Shown: positions 44,001 to 55,090 of the stretch, in pieces
Position numbering within the stretch: position 1 is the stretch's first letter
How the letters are laid out: every line of letters begins with the position of its first letter
DNA from: Ypsolopha sequella
Taxonomy: Eukaryota; Arthropoda; Insecta; Lepidoptera; Ypsolophidae
Reading direction: 5' to 3'
NCBI GenBank assembly: GCA_934047225.1
Contig: CAKOHE010000112.1
Coordinates: forward strand, 62,001-126,000
Length of the DNA stretch: 64,000 bases
Program-made: the position numbers and the translations under genes
The notes under the pieces: generated by a model
Databases searched by the model: none
The model's input: only the letters and a program-made list of their open reading frames with translations
What the model was told of the DNA's origin: nothing

Positions 44001-45409
44001 GAAAAGCCTTGTATAATATACATAAGTAATAGATATAAGTAATTTGTATAGTATAAGTTTTAGTATGTAACAGATATTATTATTAAAATGCATTACAAAC
44101 TAGAAATCAATCAGAAACAAATTTAAAAGAAAAGCCTTGTATAATATACATAAGTAATAGATATAAGTAATTTGTATAGTATAAGTTTTAGTATGTAACA
44201 GATATTATTATTAGAATGCATTACAAACTAGAAATCAATCAGAAACAAATTTAAAAGAAAAGCCTTGTATAATATACATAAGTAATAGATATAAGTAATT
44301 TGTATAGTATAAGTTTTAGTATGTAACAGATATTATTATTAGAATGCATTACAAACTAGAAATCAATCAGAAACAAATTTAAAAGAAAAGCCTTGTATAA
44401 TATACATAAGTAATAGATATAAGTAATTTGTATAGTATAAGTTTTAGTATGTAACAGATATTATTATTAGAATGCATTACAAACTAGAAATCAATCAGAA
44501 ACAAATTTAAAAGAAAAGCCTTGTATAATATACATAAGTAATAGATATAAGTAATTTGTATAGTATAAGTTTTAGTATGTAACAGATATTATTATTAGAA
44601 TGCATTACAAACTAGAAATCAATCAGAAACAAATTTAAAAGAAAAGCCTTGTATAATATACATAAGTAATAGATATAAGTAATTTGTATAGTATAAGTTT
44701 TAGTATGTAACAGATATTATTATTAGAATGCATTACAAACTAGAAATCAATCAGAAACAAATTTAAAAGAAAAGCCTTGTATAATATACATAAGTAATAG
44801 ATATAAGTAATTTGTATAGTATAAGTTTTAGTATGTAACAGATATTATTATTAGAATGCATTACAAACTAGAAATCAATCAGAAACAAATTTAAAAGAAA
44901 AGCCTTGTATAATATACATAAGTAATAGATATAAGTAATTTGTATAGTATAAGTTTTAGTATGTAACAGATATTATTATTAGAATGCATTACAAACTAGA
45001 AATCAATCAGAAACAAATTTAAAAGAAAAGCCTTGTATAATATACATAAGTAATAGATATAAGTAATTTGTATAGTATAAGTTTTAGTATGTAACAGATA
45101 TTATTATTAGAATGCATTACAAACTAGAAATCAATCAGAAACAAATTTAAAAGAAAAGCCTTGTATAATATACATAAGTAATAGATATAAGTAATTTGTA
45201 TAGTATAAGTTGTAGTATGTAACAGATATTATTATTAGAATGCATTACAAACTAGAAATCAATCAGAAACAAATTTAAAAGAAAAGCCTTGTATAATATA
45301 CATAAGTAATAGATATAAGTAATTTGTATAGTATAAGTTTTAGTATGTAACAGATATTATTATTAGAATGCATTACAAACTAGAAATCAATCAGAAACAC
45401 TGTACCTCG
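44001..45409. repeat. 128-bp satellite, 11 copies
   Basis: Units starting GAAAAGCCTTGTATAATATA occur at 44001, 44129, 44257, 44385 and so on to 45281, a constant 128-bp period. Copies are almost identical; differences include an A for G in copy 1 and a G for T in copy 10. Part of the unit (ATATAAGTAATTTG...TATAGTATAAGTTT) resembles the 3' UTR of LINE-A near 5123-5155. Confidence 0.96.
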
Positions 45410-46195
45410 AAAAAAATTTTTAACTGTTTCATAGAAAAATGCAATGCCGCTCGGCCGAAATGTATGGAAGGACATATTTTTTTTTGAGATTTCAGGGTTG
45501 GCTCCATAGTAAAAGTTGTTCTATATCTTTGACTGAACAAGGTCTTCAAATATGGTTACACCTTTCTGTTACACGTTGTATATGCATATGTAAATGATAC
45601 ATATGTACATATGTAAATGATACATATGATGATATGTTTTAGTTTCGGGGGGGTTCAAGAAAATAAAACGACAAAAAGTGCATGAAATAAAATGAATATT
45701 CATTAATTATGTTTGTGAAAAATTGTGTTTGCAAAAGCAAAACGCATCTAGCAGCTACTAGCAGAAGTGGCACTTGACCCGGAAAACGTCCAAGCAGGGG
45801 TAGGGTTATAATATTTTAAACATTTCGGGAGGCTTTTGAACCCCCAAACCCCTCCCCCTGGCTACGCCCATGGATCCGTTGATAATATATTCGAACCCAG
45901 ATCCTTATAACGGATAATACTTTCACTATATTATTTTGCTTTCCCTTGGTTTTCAAAAATAAGTGCGCCAGTTAAACTGACAGTAACTTTATTATTTCCA
46001 GAGAATGGTCTGGACATAAAATACTTGAAACTTTACAATAATTTTTCATATTATAATAAAGGACTTTTTGTTCAATTGATGAAAGGTAATTCTTGAAATG
46101 TTGTCGCCACTTTTAAAAAGTTGAATAGATACCCAAAATGTGAGCCAACAACAAAAACAGAACATTGTGTTGTTTAATTTTGGTAATGACATGTA
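45410..46195. other. No gene; repeat fragments
   Basis: About 45410-45530 resembles the MITE family at 9796-10165. A stretch at about 45790-45880 (CCCCCTGGCTACGCCCATGG) looks like a DNA-transposon end. Confidence 0.4.
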
Positions 46196-46260
46196 GATAG
46201 TATCCCGTAATATATATAGTATATAGTACAGTACAGTATAGTATAGTACAGTACATTTAT
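46196..46260. repeat. TATAGTA/CAGTA microsatellite
   Basis: Interleaved ATATAGT and ACAGTAC short repeats. Confidence 0.7.
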
Positions 46261-46276
46261 TTCATGATGGCTCATA

Positions 46277-46802
46277 CAGGGTTGCCAACCGTATGAGGTT
46301 CCTCGTATAAATGCGAGATTTGTGGTCTTCCGTACGAGGTACGAGGCCACTGTCAGCCTCGTACGAGATTTTGATCCACCAAAATTTACAACATGATTTT
46401 TCAATGCAGGCACCATTTTGTAGCCTAAGGTCATGAAATCACTACAAACCTATTTTCCAATGATATCATAATTGGAAATGTAAACTAAGACTATAAGTTG
46501 CTTTCTACTTACTTACTTAAAAGCTTCGTACTTCGAAGCAAATTTAATTTTTTTGATTATTTTGCGTAAGTATAATAAAGATTTTTAATACAAAGTGGTG
46601 TTTTATTAAGTAGCAAACTTGCAAACGTTAATTGAATCATGTAAAACGTAATGAATTCAATAGTTTAATATGCCTTATTTTTGGTTTCTTCACACTTTGC
46701 ATGCTTAATGAATGTACTTGCGAGCCACGAGGTTCGAAAGCCAAAATACGAGATTTTTAGCTGCTTATATACGAGGAAAAAATTCTACGGTTGGCAACCC
46801 TG
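46277..46802. mobile_element. hAT-like non-autonomous element, 526 bp
   Basis: Termini CAGGGTTGCCAACCGTA (left) and its reverse complement (right) are of hAT style. Subterminal CCTCGTATA and CGAGATTT motifs are mirrored. I could not see the 8-bp target duplication expected of hAT, so the class is inferred from the ends only. Confidence 0.6.
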
Positions 46803-47231
46803 CCCATCACCATCAGGCTTGGTTACATGTATACATATACTCGTATGTATATTGTGGACCAAGTTATTATCCAGGACATTCTTTACAATGGGCAATGTGA
46901 TCAATAAAATCAATATCTGTTTAAACCTTATTATTTATCACATTGTCCGGTCATAATAACATGAATATTGCTATGTGATTGTTGGGCAATTTAATAAAGT
47001 AGGTACTTTTAACAGGAGGCGGGATGCATAAATAAACTAAGATCGATATCAAACCCGACTTTAGGACAAACTAGTTTGGCCTAGGTCAAGTGGTTCGGGG
47101 TTATCATGAAAATAAGTACATATAAGCAATGTCTCGCCATACCTAACGTACCGGCTCTCTGCTGCGCTGAAGTCATATAAAAAATATATATTTTAATCTC
47201 CTGCCGAATAGGTGATGAAGGTCATTATTCA
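46803..47231. other. No gene seen
   Basis: Nothing recognisable. Confidence 0.35.
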
Positions 47232-47696
47232 TTAAGGCGATTACCATCGCCAAATTAGCAGCTCGATATTTGTCACTACAAATATCAATGGAAACGACAT
47301 TGAAATAACGTTTATATAAGCGCGCAATGCATAGTGGCTGTTACGACGCTCGCTGCGTCCTTGAGAGGGTGAAATAGGAGAAAATTATACTTTTCACTTG
47401 GACGTGATAACTCGATTGAATAATCTTATGTTATGTTTATAGCTATAAAGTTTATCTATTTATAGATGAATTCAATCGGCCAAGCCATTCAGGAGCAGTA
47501 GGGAATTTGAGGTCAAAAAACACCATCCAGTAAAAAAAAATTCATGTAGAAGTTTTGGTGGTATGAAAAAGAAAAATGTTGCATATGTTGTCTAAGAGTT
47601 GATTATTCATAATACATTTTTTCATTATTTTTGGTTTGGCCATAAACGAGGAGTAGGGTTTAGAAAGTACCCATTTGGCAATAGTAAGGCCCTTAA
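47232..47696. mobile_element. TTAA-ended repeat family, copy 3 (reverse orientation)
   Basis: TTAA at 47232-47235 and 47693-47696 encloses a reverse-oriented relative of 26183-26655. The marker TTACGACGCTCGCTGCGTCC is near 47340. Confidence 0.65.
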
Positions 47697-47879
47697 GCCT
47701 TATTTATTAATACAAATAGTTGAAAACGCTGTTTTAACGGATAAATGTCTAAATGAATTAAGATCAGGATCAGATAAACAATGCGTTTTTTTCATGTAAA
47801 TCCTTCTTCTAGGCACACATTCAATTATAATCATATTACCTCCTCAAGGTCAGACCTCATAAACCGTGCCGCTACCTGT

Positions 47880-48000
47880 CATAAGGTTTTGTTGAATAAC
47901 TATTGAGTGAATTTTGAATATAAGTGTTCTGTTTCAATTAATTAGAAAAAGGCGCGTTTTTCACGATCCGGCTGCGAAACCGCTCTTAACTACTACCATT
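47880..48000 (+). repeat. Dispersed repeat, inverted relative of 40975-41095
   Basis: Shared text includes GTGTTCTGTTTCAATTA and AGAAAAAGGCG. It ends next to the exon at 48009. Confidence 0.55.
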
Positions 48001-48008
48001 GTTCACAG

Positions 48009-48100
48009 GTCCCAAGCTCCAATCTCAGTGGTGCCGTGATTGCAGCTGAAAAGGTGGAAGTGAGTGATGCGGTACCTTTGCCTCCCAGATCTGCGTATAA
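48009..48100 (+). CDS. Putative coding exon with SH3-ligand-like proline motif
   Basis: On the plus strand, CTACTACCATTGTTCACAG precedes a 92-nt segment whose only open frame reads VPSSNLSGAVIAAEKVEVSD and then AVPLPPRSAYK. The donor is GTAAGT at 48101. Both other frames have stops. VPLPPR fits a class of SH3-binding motif (known of such motifs generally; function here is inference). The exon starts in phase 0 and ends in phase 2. No gene assignment. Confidence 0.5.
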
Positions 48101-48707
48101 GTAAGTTTTCAAACAAAAAACAAAAGGAGACAATGACACATCAGTCAACACCCGTACACCCTCTTTTCACACCCCGGTTCTCAATATTGATTGTGATGAT
48201 AGTAGGTAATAATTTAATTAATTAATATAATTTCCTAACTTTTGATTCCCCTTAAGAGTTAACATTAATTAATTACAGACTGTAAAAGGAAATAGACTAT
48301 ATGAGACAGGTAGGCAAAGATATATATATGTTTTTCTTTTTTCATTAACCTGAATTCCTGCTGTCTTGTATTTTCTTATCCCTTGGTTAAAGTAGATATA
48401 AGTAATTCAATGTATAGTTTAAGTTTATGTTAAAAAAAAAGACATGATCTTGCCAAGTTTCTTGCCCGTTCTTCTTAGCAAGACTAATCGAATGGGCGGA
48501 GGTAGGCATATATTTATATATGTAACCTATTACTATGTAGTATATAGGATGGGATTTGGTCGGCCGCCTGGATTCGTGCTGGGGGCTCGGTTGGTGATCA
48601 TTGAACCTTGTTCCTGGTCCCTGGCCGGGTCTCCGGTATGGGTTCGGGCGGTTGATTGGATTTCAGCTTGTATAATAATATATTACCTATAATTTTAATT
48701 GTATATA

Positions 48708-50264
48708 CAGGGTGGAAAAAATGTAAGGGCCCTGGAGGGGAACTACCTTAAATCCTTTAGATAGCTCATTTTACTGAACGGAAACATTCTTTTATTTTGT
48801 AAAATAAACGAAACTGCATTCAAAGATCTTCTGAAATTCGCTTGTCTCACCCGGGAATCGAACAAACTAAAAATAAAAAAATAAACCCTTACTATTTTAT
48901 TACACGAATCGGTAGGATTATTGTTCAGGATAAAATTTGTCTAATAAACATTTGGTCTGATACTTATCAGTTGTACGAGATACCCATACAATTTAATATT
49001 TATTACAAGTTCTTTATTACACAGTGACAGCACGGAATCAAAGCAAACCAAAACAAAATTTGAAATTCGAACGAATACTTTCATCGATTTTAAAAATGTT
49101 GAAAGTTATTGTTCGAACTTCAAATTTGTTGCTCCACGTTGCAGAAAAAATACGTTTCCTTTTCAAAGTTTTCGTCAGTACGCCTAATGCAAGAAGGAAT
49201 TGTGCTGTGCATTGATTTATTATTACCATTTAACAATTTTTTTATTAAAGTCTTTAACAAGGTATAACATTAGCAAGCTTCATACGATGTCTTTGGATGT
49301 TAGAGAGATAAGAAAATTATAACGTGTCATTTACTTCATACAAGTGAACAGTACTAGGTATTGTTAATAATAATAAATCGTTTAATTCAGTCAGTTATAG
49401 ACCACATACACAACACATACATTTTACAAATAATATTAAAAAAATTGTACAATAGAAATAAAAAAAAAGCTTAAATTAAGAATAAAATAATAACTAACTC
49501 CAGTATTTTACAATTGGTGCATCCCATCTATCTCCTATCACCCTTAGAATGCTGTTGCTAATACCACGAACCCTAGATAGCAGAGAAGCGCACTTTTTGC
49601 GACGTACTGCATAAAAATCATCTGTGCGTGCATCTGTAAACATGCCAGATGCACTGCATGAACGAGGTAGCACCAACAGCATCCTAAAAGCATTATTATA
49701 CTGAACTCGTAGAGCGTTCATGGACTTTTGGGTATAGTTGGTCCACAAGCTGCTCGTATAAATTGATGTGCAGTAAGCTTTAAATAGAGTTATTTTTACT
49801 TGAACTGTACAACGAACAAACCTGCGGGCCAACATGTTTGCCCTCACCGCTAATGCTCTACGTTCCCTTTCGACATCAGTATCATCTTTAAGATCATCAG
49901 TGACAATATGACCTAAATATTTAAACTGAGTTACTCTTTTTAAAGCTACTCTAATAAAAAACTTGTGATAAATATTCAATTTCGTGGGTATCTCGTACAA
50001 TAGATGAGTGTAAGACTAAATGTTTAATAGACAAATTGTATCATGAACAATAATCCTACCAATTCGTATAATAAAATAGTGAGGGTTTATTTTTTTTATT
50101 TTTAGTTGGTTTGATTCTCGGGTGAGACAAGCGAATTTTAGAAGATCTTTGAATGCAGTTTTGTTTCTTTTAAAAAATAAAGGAATGTTTCCTTTAAGTA
50201 AAATGAGCTAATTAAAGGATTTAAGGTAGTTCCCCTCCAGGGCCCTTAAATTTTTTCCACCCTG
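48708..50264. mobile_element. TA-flanked foldback element, arms about 310 bp
   Basis: TA at 48706-48707 and 50265-50266 flanks termini CAGGGTGGAAAAAATGTAAG (left) and the reverse complement of TAAATTTTTTCCACCCTG (right). The arms extend about 310 bp, sharing GGGCCCTGGAGGGGAACTAC and CTTGTCTCACCCGGGAATCG-type text. Target and ends are of Tc1/mariner type; no transposase is present. The right arm is split by a LINE fragment at 49370-49960. Another copy starts at 63479. Confidence 0.82.
49370..49960 (-). pseudogene. LINE-B reverse transcriptase C-terminus, nested
   Basis: The minus-strand frame (to 49494) begins with residues from the surrounding element and enters LINE sequence near VTQFKYLGHIVTDD. 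It continues through RRALAVRANMLARRFVRC, SIYTSSLWTNYTQKSMNALR and ASGMFTDARTDDFYAVRRKK to VRGISNSILRVI. It is a 5'-truncated insertion with an (ATT)n 3' tail. TAATAA-like text at both edges may be the target duplication. A relative lies at 8573-8725. Confidence 0.8.
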
Positions 50265-50412
50265 TATGTTGCTACATAAATTAAATAAATATTTAATCTA
50301 AGTAGTTCATGTACATTTATTATTTTATTACATATATTTTTATAAGATTAAAATTTGACTTGTGAAACGTGTATTACCTACTTTGCAAAATAAACTTTTT
50401 GAATTTAGAATT

Positions 50413-50734
50413 TAGAATTTTGAGTCCGGCATCCTACCGATGGAGCCGATAAGTTAAATTAAATTGATTGAGTAATCATATACGTACATTAGGTGTTAAG
50501 ATCAAGTTGCGGAAGCTGTCGATAATACTCGTCCATACGAACAGCTATTACTTTGGAGCCAACCCTTGAACTGCGAAGAAAAAACAGCTGTTTCAAAGAA
50601 AATTTCATAGCTACCCGACCAAAATGTGTGAAACAACCATGTTGTTTGTATCGCCGTTGTTTTAGGCCTCCGCAACTTCATCTTAATACTCTGTATTAAG
50701 TCCTAGTATACATACGTATCATAGATACCTACTT
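50413..50734. repeat. MITE-family fragment and unassigned DNA
   Basis: About 50524-50645 carries ATAATACTCGTCCATACGAA and related text of the 9796-10165 family. The remainder is unassigned. Confidence 0.45.
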
Positions 50735-51125
50735 ATCCCTACTAATGACTTGTATAAGGAGTGTGGGGTTTTGCGCGTGAGACAACTTTTTATCTGGTCA
50801 ATCCTGAAAAACTTTCACCGAAATGCTATGTGCTTAACTAGGAACTCATCCAGATCCAGACGCTGTGAAACATGGGATGTGCCAAGACTTAAAACAAAAT
50901 TTGTAAGAAGGGCAGACTCTTTTATAGGTCCATACTTATACAATAAGTGTAACAGGACTCTTAGTACACTTGGAGATGGTCACTTCATCTTCAAAAAAAA
51001 AACGCAAGAATGGCTCCGGTCAATGGACTATAAAGAGATTGAGAACCTTCTAGAAGCAGTAAAATAATACTTTACATTCTTCGCATTTTTACCTTTTCTT
51101 GATAATCCTACCTATTATTATTGAA
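50735..51125 (+). pseudogene. LINE-C protein C-terminus
   Basis: The plus-strand frame to 51067 carries VLRVRQLFIWSILKNFHRNA, FIGPYLYNKCNRTLST and the final TQEWLRSMDYKEIENLLEAV. Its 3' UTR is interrupted at 51126-52412 by the Penelope-like element and resumes at 52413. Confidence 0.7.
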
Positions 51126-51195
51126 ATAAATGTATTACATTATAATATATATAATCGGGTCTACCGCGATCAATTTTTACCTTTTTACGAAAACA

Positions 51196-52158
51196 ATCAG
51201 ACTCTGGAAGAGATATGTTGATGACGTATTTAGCATTCTCAAGGGGGGTAACGAGGAAGCAAAACAGTATGCAGATCATCTTAACTCCATCCATCCAAAA
51301 ATAAACTTTACGTATGAGATGGAATGTGACAGAACTTTGGCATTTCTTGATGTCAAATTAATGGTGAGATCTGATGGTTCTCTGGCCCACACTGTATATC
51401 GAAAACCAACACACACAGATAGATACCTGCACGCCTCTTCACACCACCATCCTCGTCACATCCAATCCGTCATGACATCACTAACAAACAGAGCACATGA
51501 TCTCTGTGACCCTGACCATCTTAAGGATGAGCTGTCACATGTTCAGGAGGTACTCAGACAAAACGGATATCAGATGAAGAGGCGACATCCAAGACCAAAA
51601 AAGGAAAAGTGTCCTGAGGTTAACAGAAAACCAGCGTTTATGCCCTATATCAAAGGTATTACGGATAAGATTGGAACAGCATTAAATAAATACTCCATTA
51701 AGACTGTATATACTCCGTTATCCAAAGTGGCAAGCCATTTACGCACACCAAAGGATGTGATTCCTTTTCAAAATCCAGGTGTCTATAAGATAAAATGCAG
51801 CTGTGGAAGTTCCTACATTGGCCAAACAAAACGTAGCGTACAGGAAAGGGTCAAGGAACACATAGCAGCTGTGAAAAACCGGCAGATGTACAAATCAGCG
51901 ATAGCAGAACATCTTTTAGAATCCGGGACCAACCACTGGATAGAACTGCATAACCCGAAAATTCTCTCCACCGATCGCCATTACTACCCTAGAATTGTGC
52001 GTGAAGCGATTGAAATCAAGAAACATCCAAATAATTTCAATAGGGAAGATGGTTTCAAATTGTCTCCCACATGGAGTCCAGTCATCGGGAAATTTAAATC
52101 GCGGGTTTCTTCTCTTAGTGCATCTCCGGATACTGTGAGTGTTGTGTGCCGTGCGTGA
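51196..52158 (+). pseudogene. Penelope-like reverse transcriptase fused to GIY-YIG endonuclease, N-terminally truncated
   Basis: The formal frame starts at 51130, but its first codons are inverted terminal sequence; real homology begins near 51196. It enters the reverse transcriptase just before the catalytic box ([10 protein letters not shown]), followed by FLDVKL and [18 protein letters not shown], a signature of Penelope-like enzymes. A basic linker leads to the GIY-YIG nuclease: [20 protein letters not shown] (about formal residue 216 onward), with the conserved arginine, EH and later residues. The stop is at 52158. The remaining 320 residues are an uninterrupted frame. Upstream reverse transcriptase motifs are missing, so the copy is inactive. 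Confidence 0.9.
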
Positions 52159-52270
52159 ATAAGATAACAATTAATTTTAAAGACTAAAGTGTTTTTGCGG
52201 GTACAAGGAAAATACTTCGGTCGTCACCTGCATCTCATCACTGCGCCTCGCCATACTTGCCAGTTTCCCG

Positions 52271-52312
52271 TAGACCACGAGACATGCAACTGTCTCGAAA
52301 CGTCGGGCGTCC
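52271..52312 (+). ncRNA. Hammerhead-ribozyme-like motif in Penelope terminus
   Basis: ACGAGACA pairs with TGTCTCG around a six-base loop, followed by AAACGTC. This matches the stem II, GAAAC and cleavage-side GUC arrangement of the hammerheads known in Penelope terminal repeats. The expected CUGANGA core before stem II reads GACCACGA here, so the motif is probably a decayed ribozyme. The inverted copy is at 20636-20677. Confidence 0.4.
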
Positions 52313-52412
52313 CCCCTTTTCGTAAAAAGGTAAAAATTGATCGCGGTAGACCCGATTATATATATTATAATGTGTACAAAACGCGAGAGTTTAAAGTTAT
52401 ATAAATGTATTA

Positions 52413-52998
52413 GTTTTGAAATTGATCTCGATCATAAATTACACACACACACACCCTTACACTATTACACACCCACATACACCCTTACACACACACATAC
52501 ACCCTCTTTCAATACCTATCCTATTCCAAATAAATTGTATCAGGGTGAGCTTCAAAATCTTAATTTTAAATTTTCAAACTGTAATTTTTTTTTTATTTTA
52601 ATTATTACTTTATTTTTATTTTTATTTTGTAATCCTAATTTTGTATCTTAATTTTTTTTTTTTTTATCTTAATTCTGTGATTAATTTATAATTTGATTGA
52701 CATTTTTAACTTAATTTTTATTTAATTTTAATTCAGTAACATAATTCATATTAGATGTAAATTCATATTTCAATCAATTTATTATAATTTTAAATTTAAT
52801 GTAATTAATGGTAACTGAGTAATTTATTATAGCTAAGATCTGTGTTTTTGATTTTGTATAATGCAGCATGGAACACCAAATTTATGAGACGAGTAAAGGA
52901 AGCTAGTCCCCACCACCCAGGGAATCCTACTGTGGGGACTAGAGAACGTCAATCTTTGTTTTTAAACTGTAAATAAATAAATTTGAATTTGAATTTGA
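52413..52998 (+). repeat. LINE-C 3' UTR with (TTTGAA)n tail
   Basis: CA-rich text at 52441-52510, T-rich tracts, GGGGACTAGAGAACG and a final AATAAATAAATTTGAATTTG tail mark a LINE 3' UTR continuing from 51125. Confidence 0.65.
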
Positions 52999-53142
52999 AT
53001 ATCATATCATAATACTATTGTTAATACAATACATGTCATGTTCCACAAAGTTGTAATATACAGTTCGTACTCTTCTGGGGACCCAATTTAATTGTCCACC
53101 TAATTTACTATATTGAGTTAATTTTTTTAGAGGACAGAGCTA

Positions 53143-53350
53143 ATCTATCTATATGTATGGATGTATAAAAGAATTACCTTGACCGACTGACTGATCTACC
53201 AATACCTAGACCAAATGGCTGTACCCAGGATAATGAAATTTAGACTGAAGGTCCCTTGTATGATGTGAGATTATAATAAATTCTAACGGGATTATAAAAA
53301 ACAAAGTCTATCAACGCTGCGAGGCGTCCGTCCGATAGTTTCCGTATCTT
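53143..53350 (+). mobile_element. Helitron-like 5' fragment
   Basis: TCTATCTATATGTATGGATG then TATAAAAGAATTACC with GACCGACTGACTGATC is typical of insect non-autonomous Helitron 5' regions. The 3' hairpin and CTAG were not found, so the copy is truncated. Confidence 0.45.
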
Positions 53351-53374
53351 GACAAAATGTTAACTAATAATAAC

Positions 53375-53500
53375 AATATGACGTTTATTGCGAGCATCTA
53401 GGCCCATATCACACAATTACAAATAAACAAACAAACATGCACTTTTAAAAGGTTAACAATAAGACATTACAATAAAATAAAATAAACACAACTTATTAAA
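53375..53500 (-). repeat. LINE 3' end, minus strand
   Basis: AATAACAATATGACGTTTAT and TTGCGAGCATCTAGGCCC are a mirror-oriented LINE 3' terminus; no coding part. Confidence 0.4.
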
Positions 53501-53569
53501 CTTATAAAATAAAACATCAAAAACATGTGAAACACGAATACAGGAATCAATATGTACTATTACTATTTA

Positions 53570-53750
53570 TGTGTACGTGTTTTATAGCATGGCTGTCCAG
53601 TCTATTTTGTATAATTATAATTGTAAGTAATTTAACATTTGTACGCCATAATCGGCAGATTTTTTGAGCACTATACATACTGTAACAACTTTATATTCAA
53701 CCAAAAATCATACAAATAAATATTTTTGATTTTGATTTTGATTTTGGCTA
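53570..53750 (+). repeat. LINE 3' UTR with (ATTTTG)n tail
   Basis: GCCATAATCGGCAGATTTTT and TACATACTGTAACAACTTTA are followed by AATAAATATTTTTG and an ATTTTG-repeat tail. Confidence 0.65.
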
Positions 53751-54034
53751 ATGTATTCAAGACAGACTTGAACACCTTCGCAAACATTGACAGTACCTCC
53801 AGCTTTAAATCACCGACGTCCGACCCCAAGCCACCTTTTGGTTATATCTCTGTTACCGCATAAAGGTCCGAAAATGAAGCTGTAACTTCATAGAAGACCA
53901 CGATAATTAATGACCACGAGTGTTTTGATAGTACACTTCAATGCTGATATCTTTCTAAAAACGATTTACTTCTTGGTCTCCAAAACCAAACCTATTTACT
54001 GAATTTGGCATTTACTGGCCAAGCATCCATAAAA

Positions 54035-54226
54035 CAAGGTATGTCCTTTTTAGGGCTTCTGGTTTTTCTCACCATGATCTGATCTATGCCTCATATAAAT
54101 TAAAAATACCGAAGCTTAAACCCAAAATCTTACTTCAGAGAAATTTTGCGGCAATGAACGTAGACAGACTTATATCTGACGCAAAGGCGATAGATTGGTC
54201 TCAACTGGAAGGTTTTGAAACAGCCG
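54035..54226 (+). pseudogene. LINE endonuclease end and linker fragment
   Basis: Translation gives GFSHHDLIYASYKLKIPKLK and LLQRNFAAMNVDRLISDAKA. SHHDLI corresponds to the SDHDLI motif that ends the apurinic-type endonuclease, with the aspartate changed to histidine. The fragment is cut at 54226 by a TTAA-ended repeat terminus. Confidence 0.6.
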
Positions 54227-54445
54227 TATTTTTTTCGCATATCGCCTTAAGACTTTACCTGAGCCTAGAGCATGACCAACTCCAGGCTATCTAGGATTCG
54301 TTTGAAGAAATTCGGACTCTCCTTGCATTGAAAAAAATATATTTGGTTTATTAATCTTTTCTCTAGGGATGTTACGTATAAACAATGTACTAGGATTTAT
54401 ACTTTTGTCAAAAAAAAATGTTTTGCACCCCCCTTTTTTTTGTTT
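54224..54445. repeat. TTAA-family terminus plus inverted repeat of 27005-27215
   Basis: CCGTATTTTTTTCGCATATC leading to GCCTTAA at 54250 matches the end at 27607-27632. The following 195 bp are an inverted relative of 27005-27215. Confidence 0.55.
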
Positions 54446-54952
54446 TTCAAACGTTCGCTTGAAGAACGCGGTTAAGAGATCAACTTGATTTTTTTTTCAT
54501 AAAATAGGTAATTAAAATACAAAGGTATGTCACCTAAATTCAATATTTTTTTCCCTAGAAAATATTTCAGTATTAGCTAAAAACCCTCCAACCAAATGTT
54601 TCGCTGCGTGAAGTCAGTCTGCGTCGAGCCAGGGCGCCTGTCGGACGTGGGACCGCGACGCTGCGCTGCATCGCGAATTTTCTATTTTGTTTTGCAGCAA
54701 TTATCTATTTTGACATTACAACATCTAGTACAAGCAAGTATCTTGAAAAACTTTACCTATAAGATGCCAAATCTTTAAACAGAACAGAAACTTAAACGTA
54801 AACAGAATAGAATAGACGGCTTGTTGTAGTAATTCCTCAGTCCGATTTTTTTTTTAACATGTTACATTACGCTCATAAATAATAAATATATAAAAAACAT
54901 GACGAAGTTAGGTATTTATTGTATTGTCCAATTTAATAACTCTGGTTAAATA
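54446..54952. other. No supported gene
   Basis: A GC-rich patch of about 80 bp at 54598-54680 is open on the plus strand (MFRCVKSVCVEPGRLSDVG) but lacks splice signals. Not called as an exon. Confidence 0.35.
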
Positions 54953-55090
54953 AGGTGACTTTTATTTATACAGCCAAATTCGTACGGGAGGCTTGGTAAG
55001 TGATTAGTATCACGGATAGATTATCCTTTTTGGTAATATCGCAAAATAAAATTTTGACCTCCTATCGTAAACTCTCTTCGCTCACTTAGC
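54953..55090. repeat. One arm of the MITE family at 31911-32172
   Basis: AAGGTGACTTTTATTT, GCTTGGTAAGTGATTAGTAT and AAAATTTTGACCTCCTATCG match one arm of that element; the second arm is missing. Confidence 0.5.

Larger units (their letters stand above)
48196..50412 (+). mobile_element. LINE-A 3' UTR, second copy, interrupted
   Basis: The sequence 48196-48707 and 50265-50412 together equal the LINE-A 3' UTR at about 4925-5590. No coding sequence remains. The interruption is the TA-flanked element at 48708-50264. Confidence 0.85.
51138..52400 (+). mobile_element. 5'-truncated Penelope-like element with 12-bp target duplication
   Basis: ATAAATGTATTA flanks the element at 51126-51137 and 52401-52412. 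The first 57 bp (to about 51194) are an inverted copy of the element's own 3' terminus (GGTCTACCGCGATCAATTTT). Then come the truncated coding region, a tail of about 160 bp, a hammerhead-like motif and the 3' terminus in direct orientation. The remnant at 20576-20882 has the same plan. Confidence 0.85.

Noticed and set aside
44001..45409. 128-bp repeats as a possible rRNA spacer or histone-like gene array
   Set aside because: No coding or rRNA text in the unit; simple AT-rich satellite.
46277..46802. Firm hAT assignment with 8-bp target duplication
   Set aside because: Terminal sequence is hAT-like, but the flanking 8-mers do not match, so only a tentative class is given.
51130..51195. ATG at 51130 as start of the Penelope protein
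   Set aside because: These codons lie in the flank and inverted terminal sequence; the reverse transcriptase is 5'-truncated.
54596..54778. GC-rich exon candidate MFRCVKSVC...
   Set aside because: Coding-like for only about 28 codons, with no acceptor or donor of quality; the remainder is AT-rich read-through.
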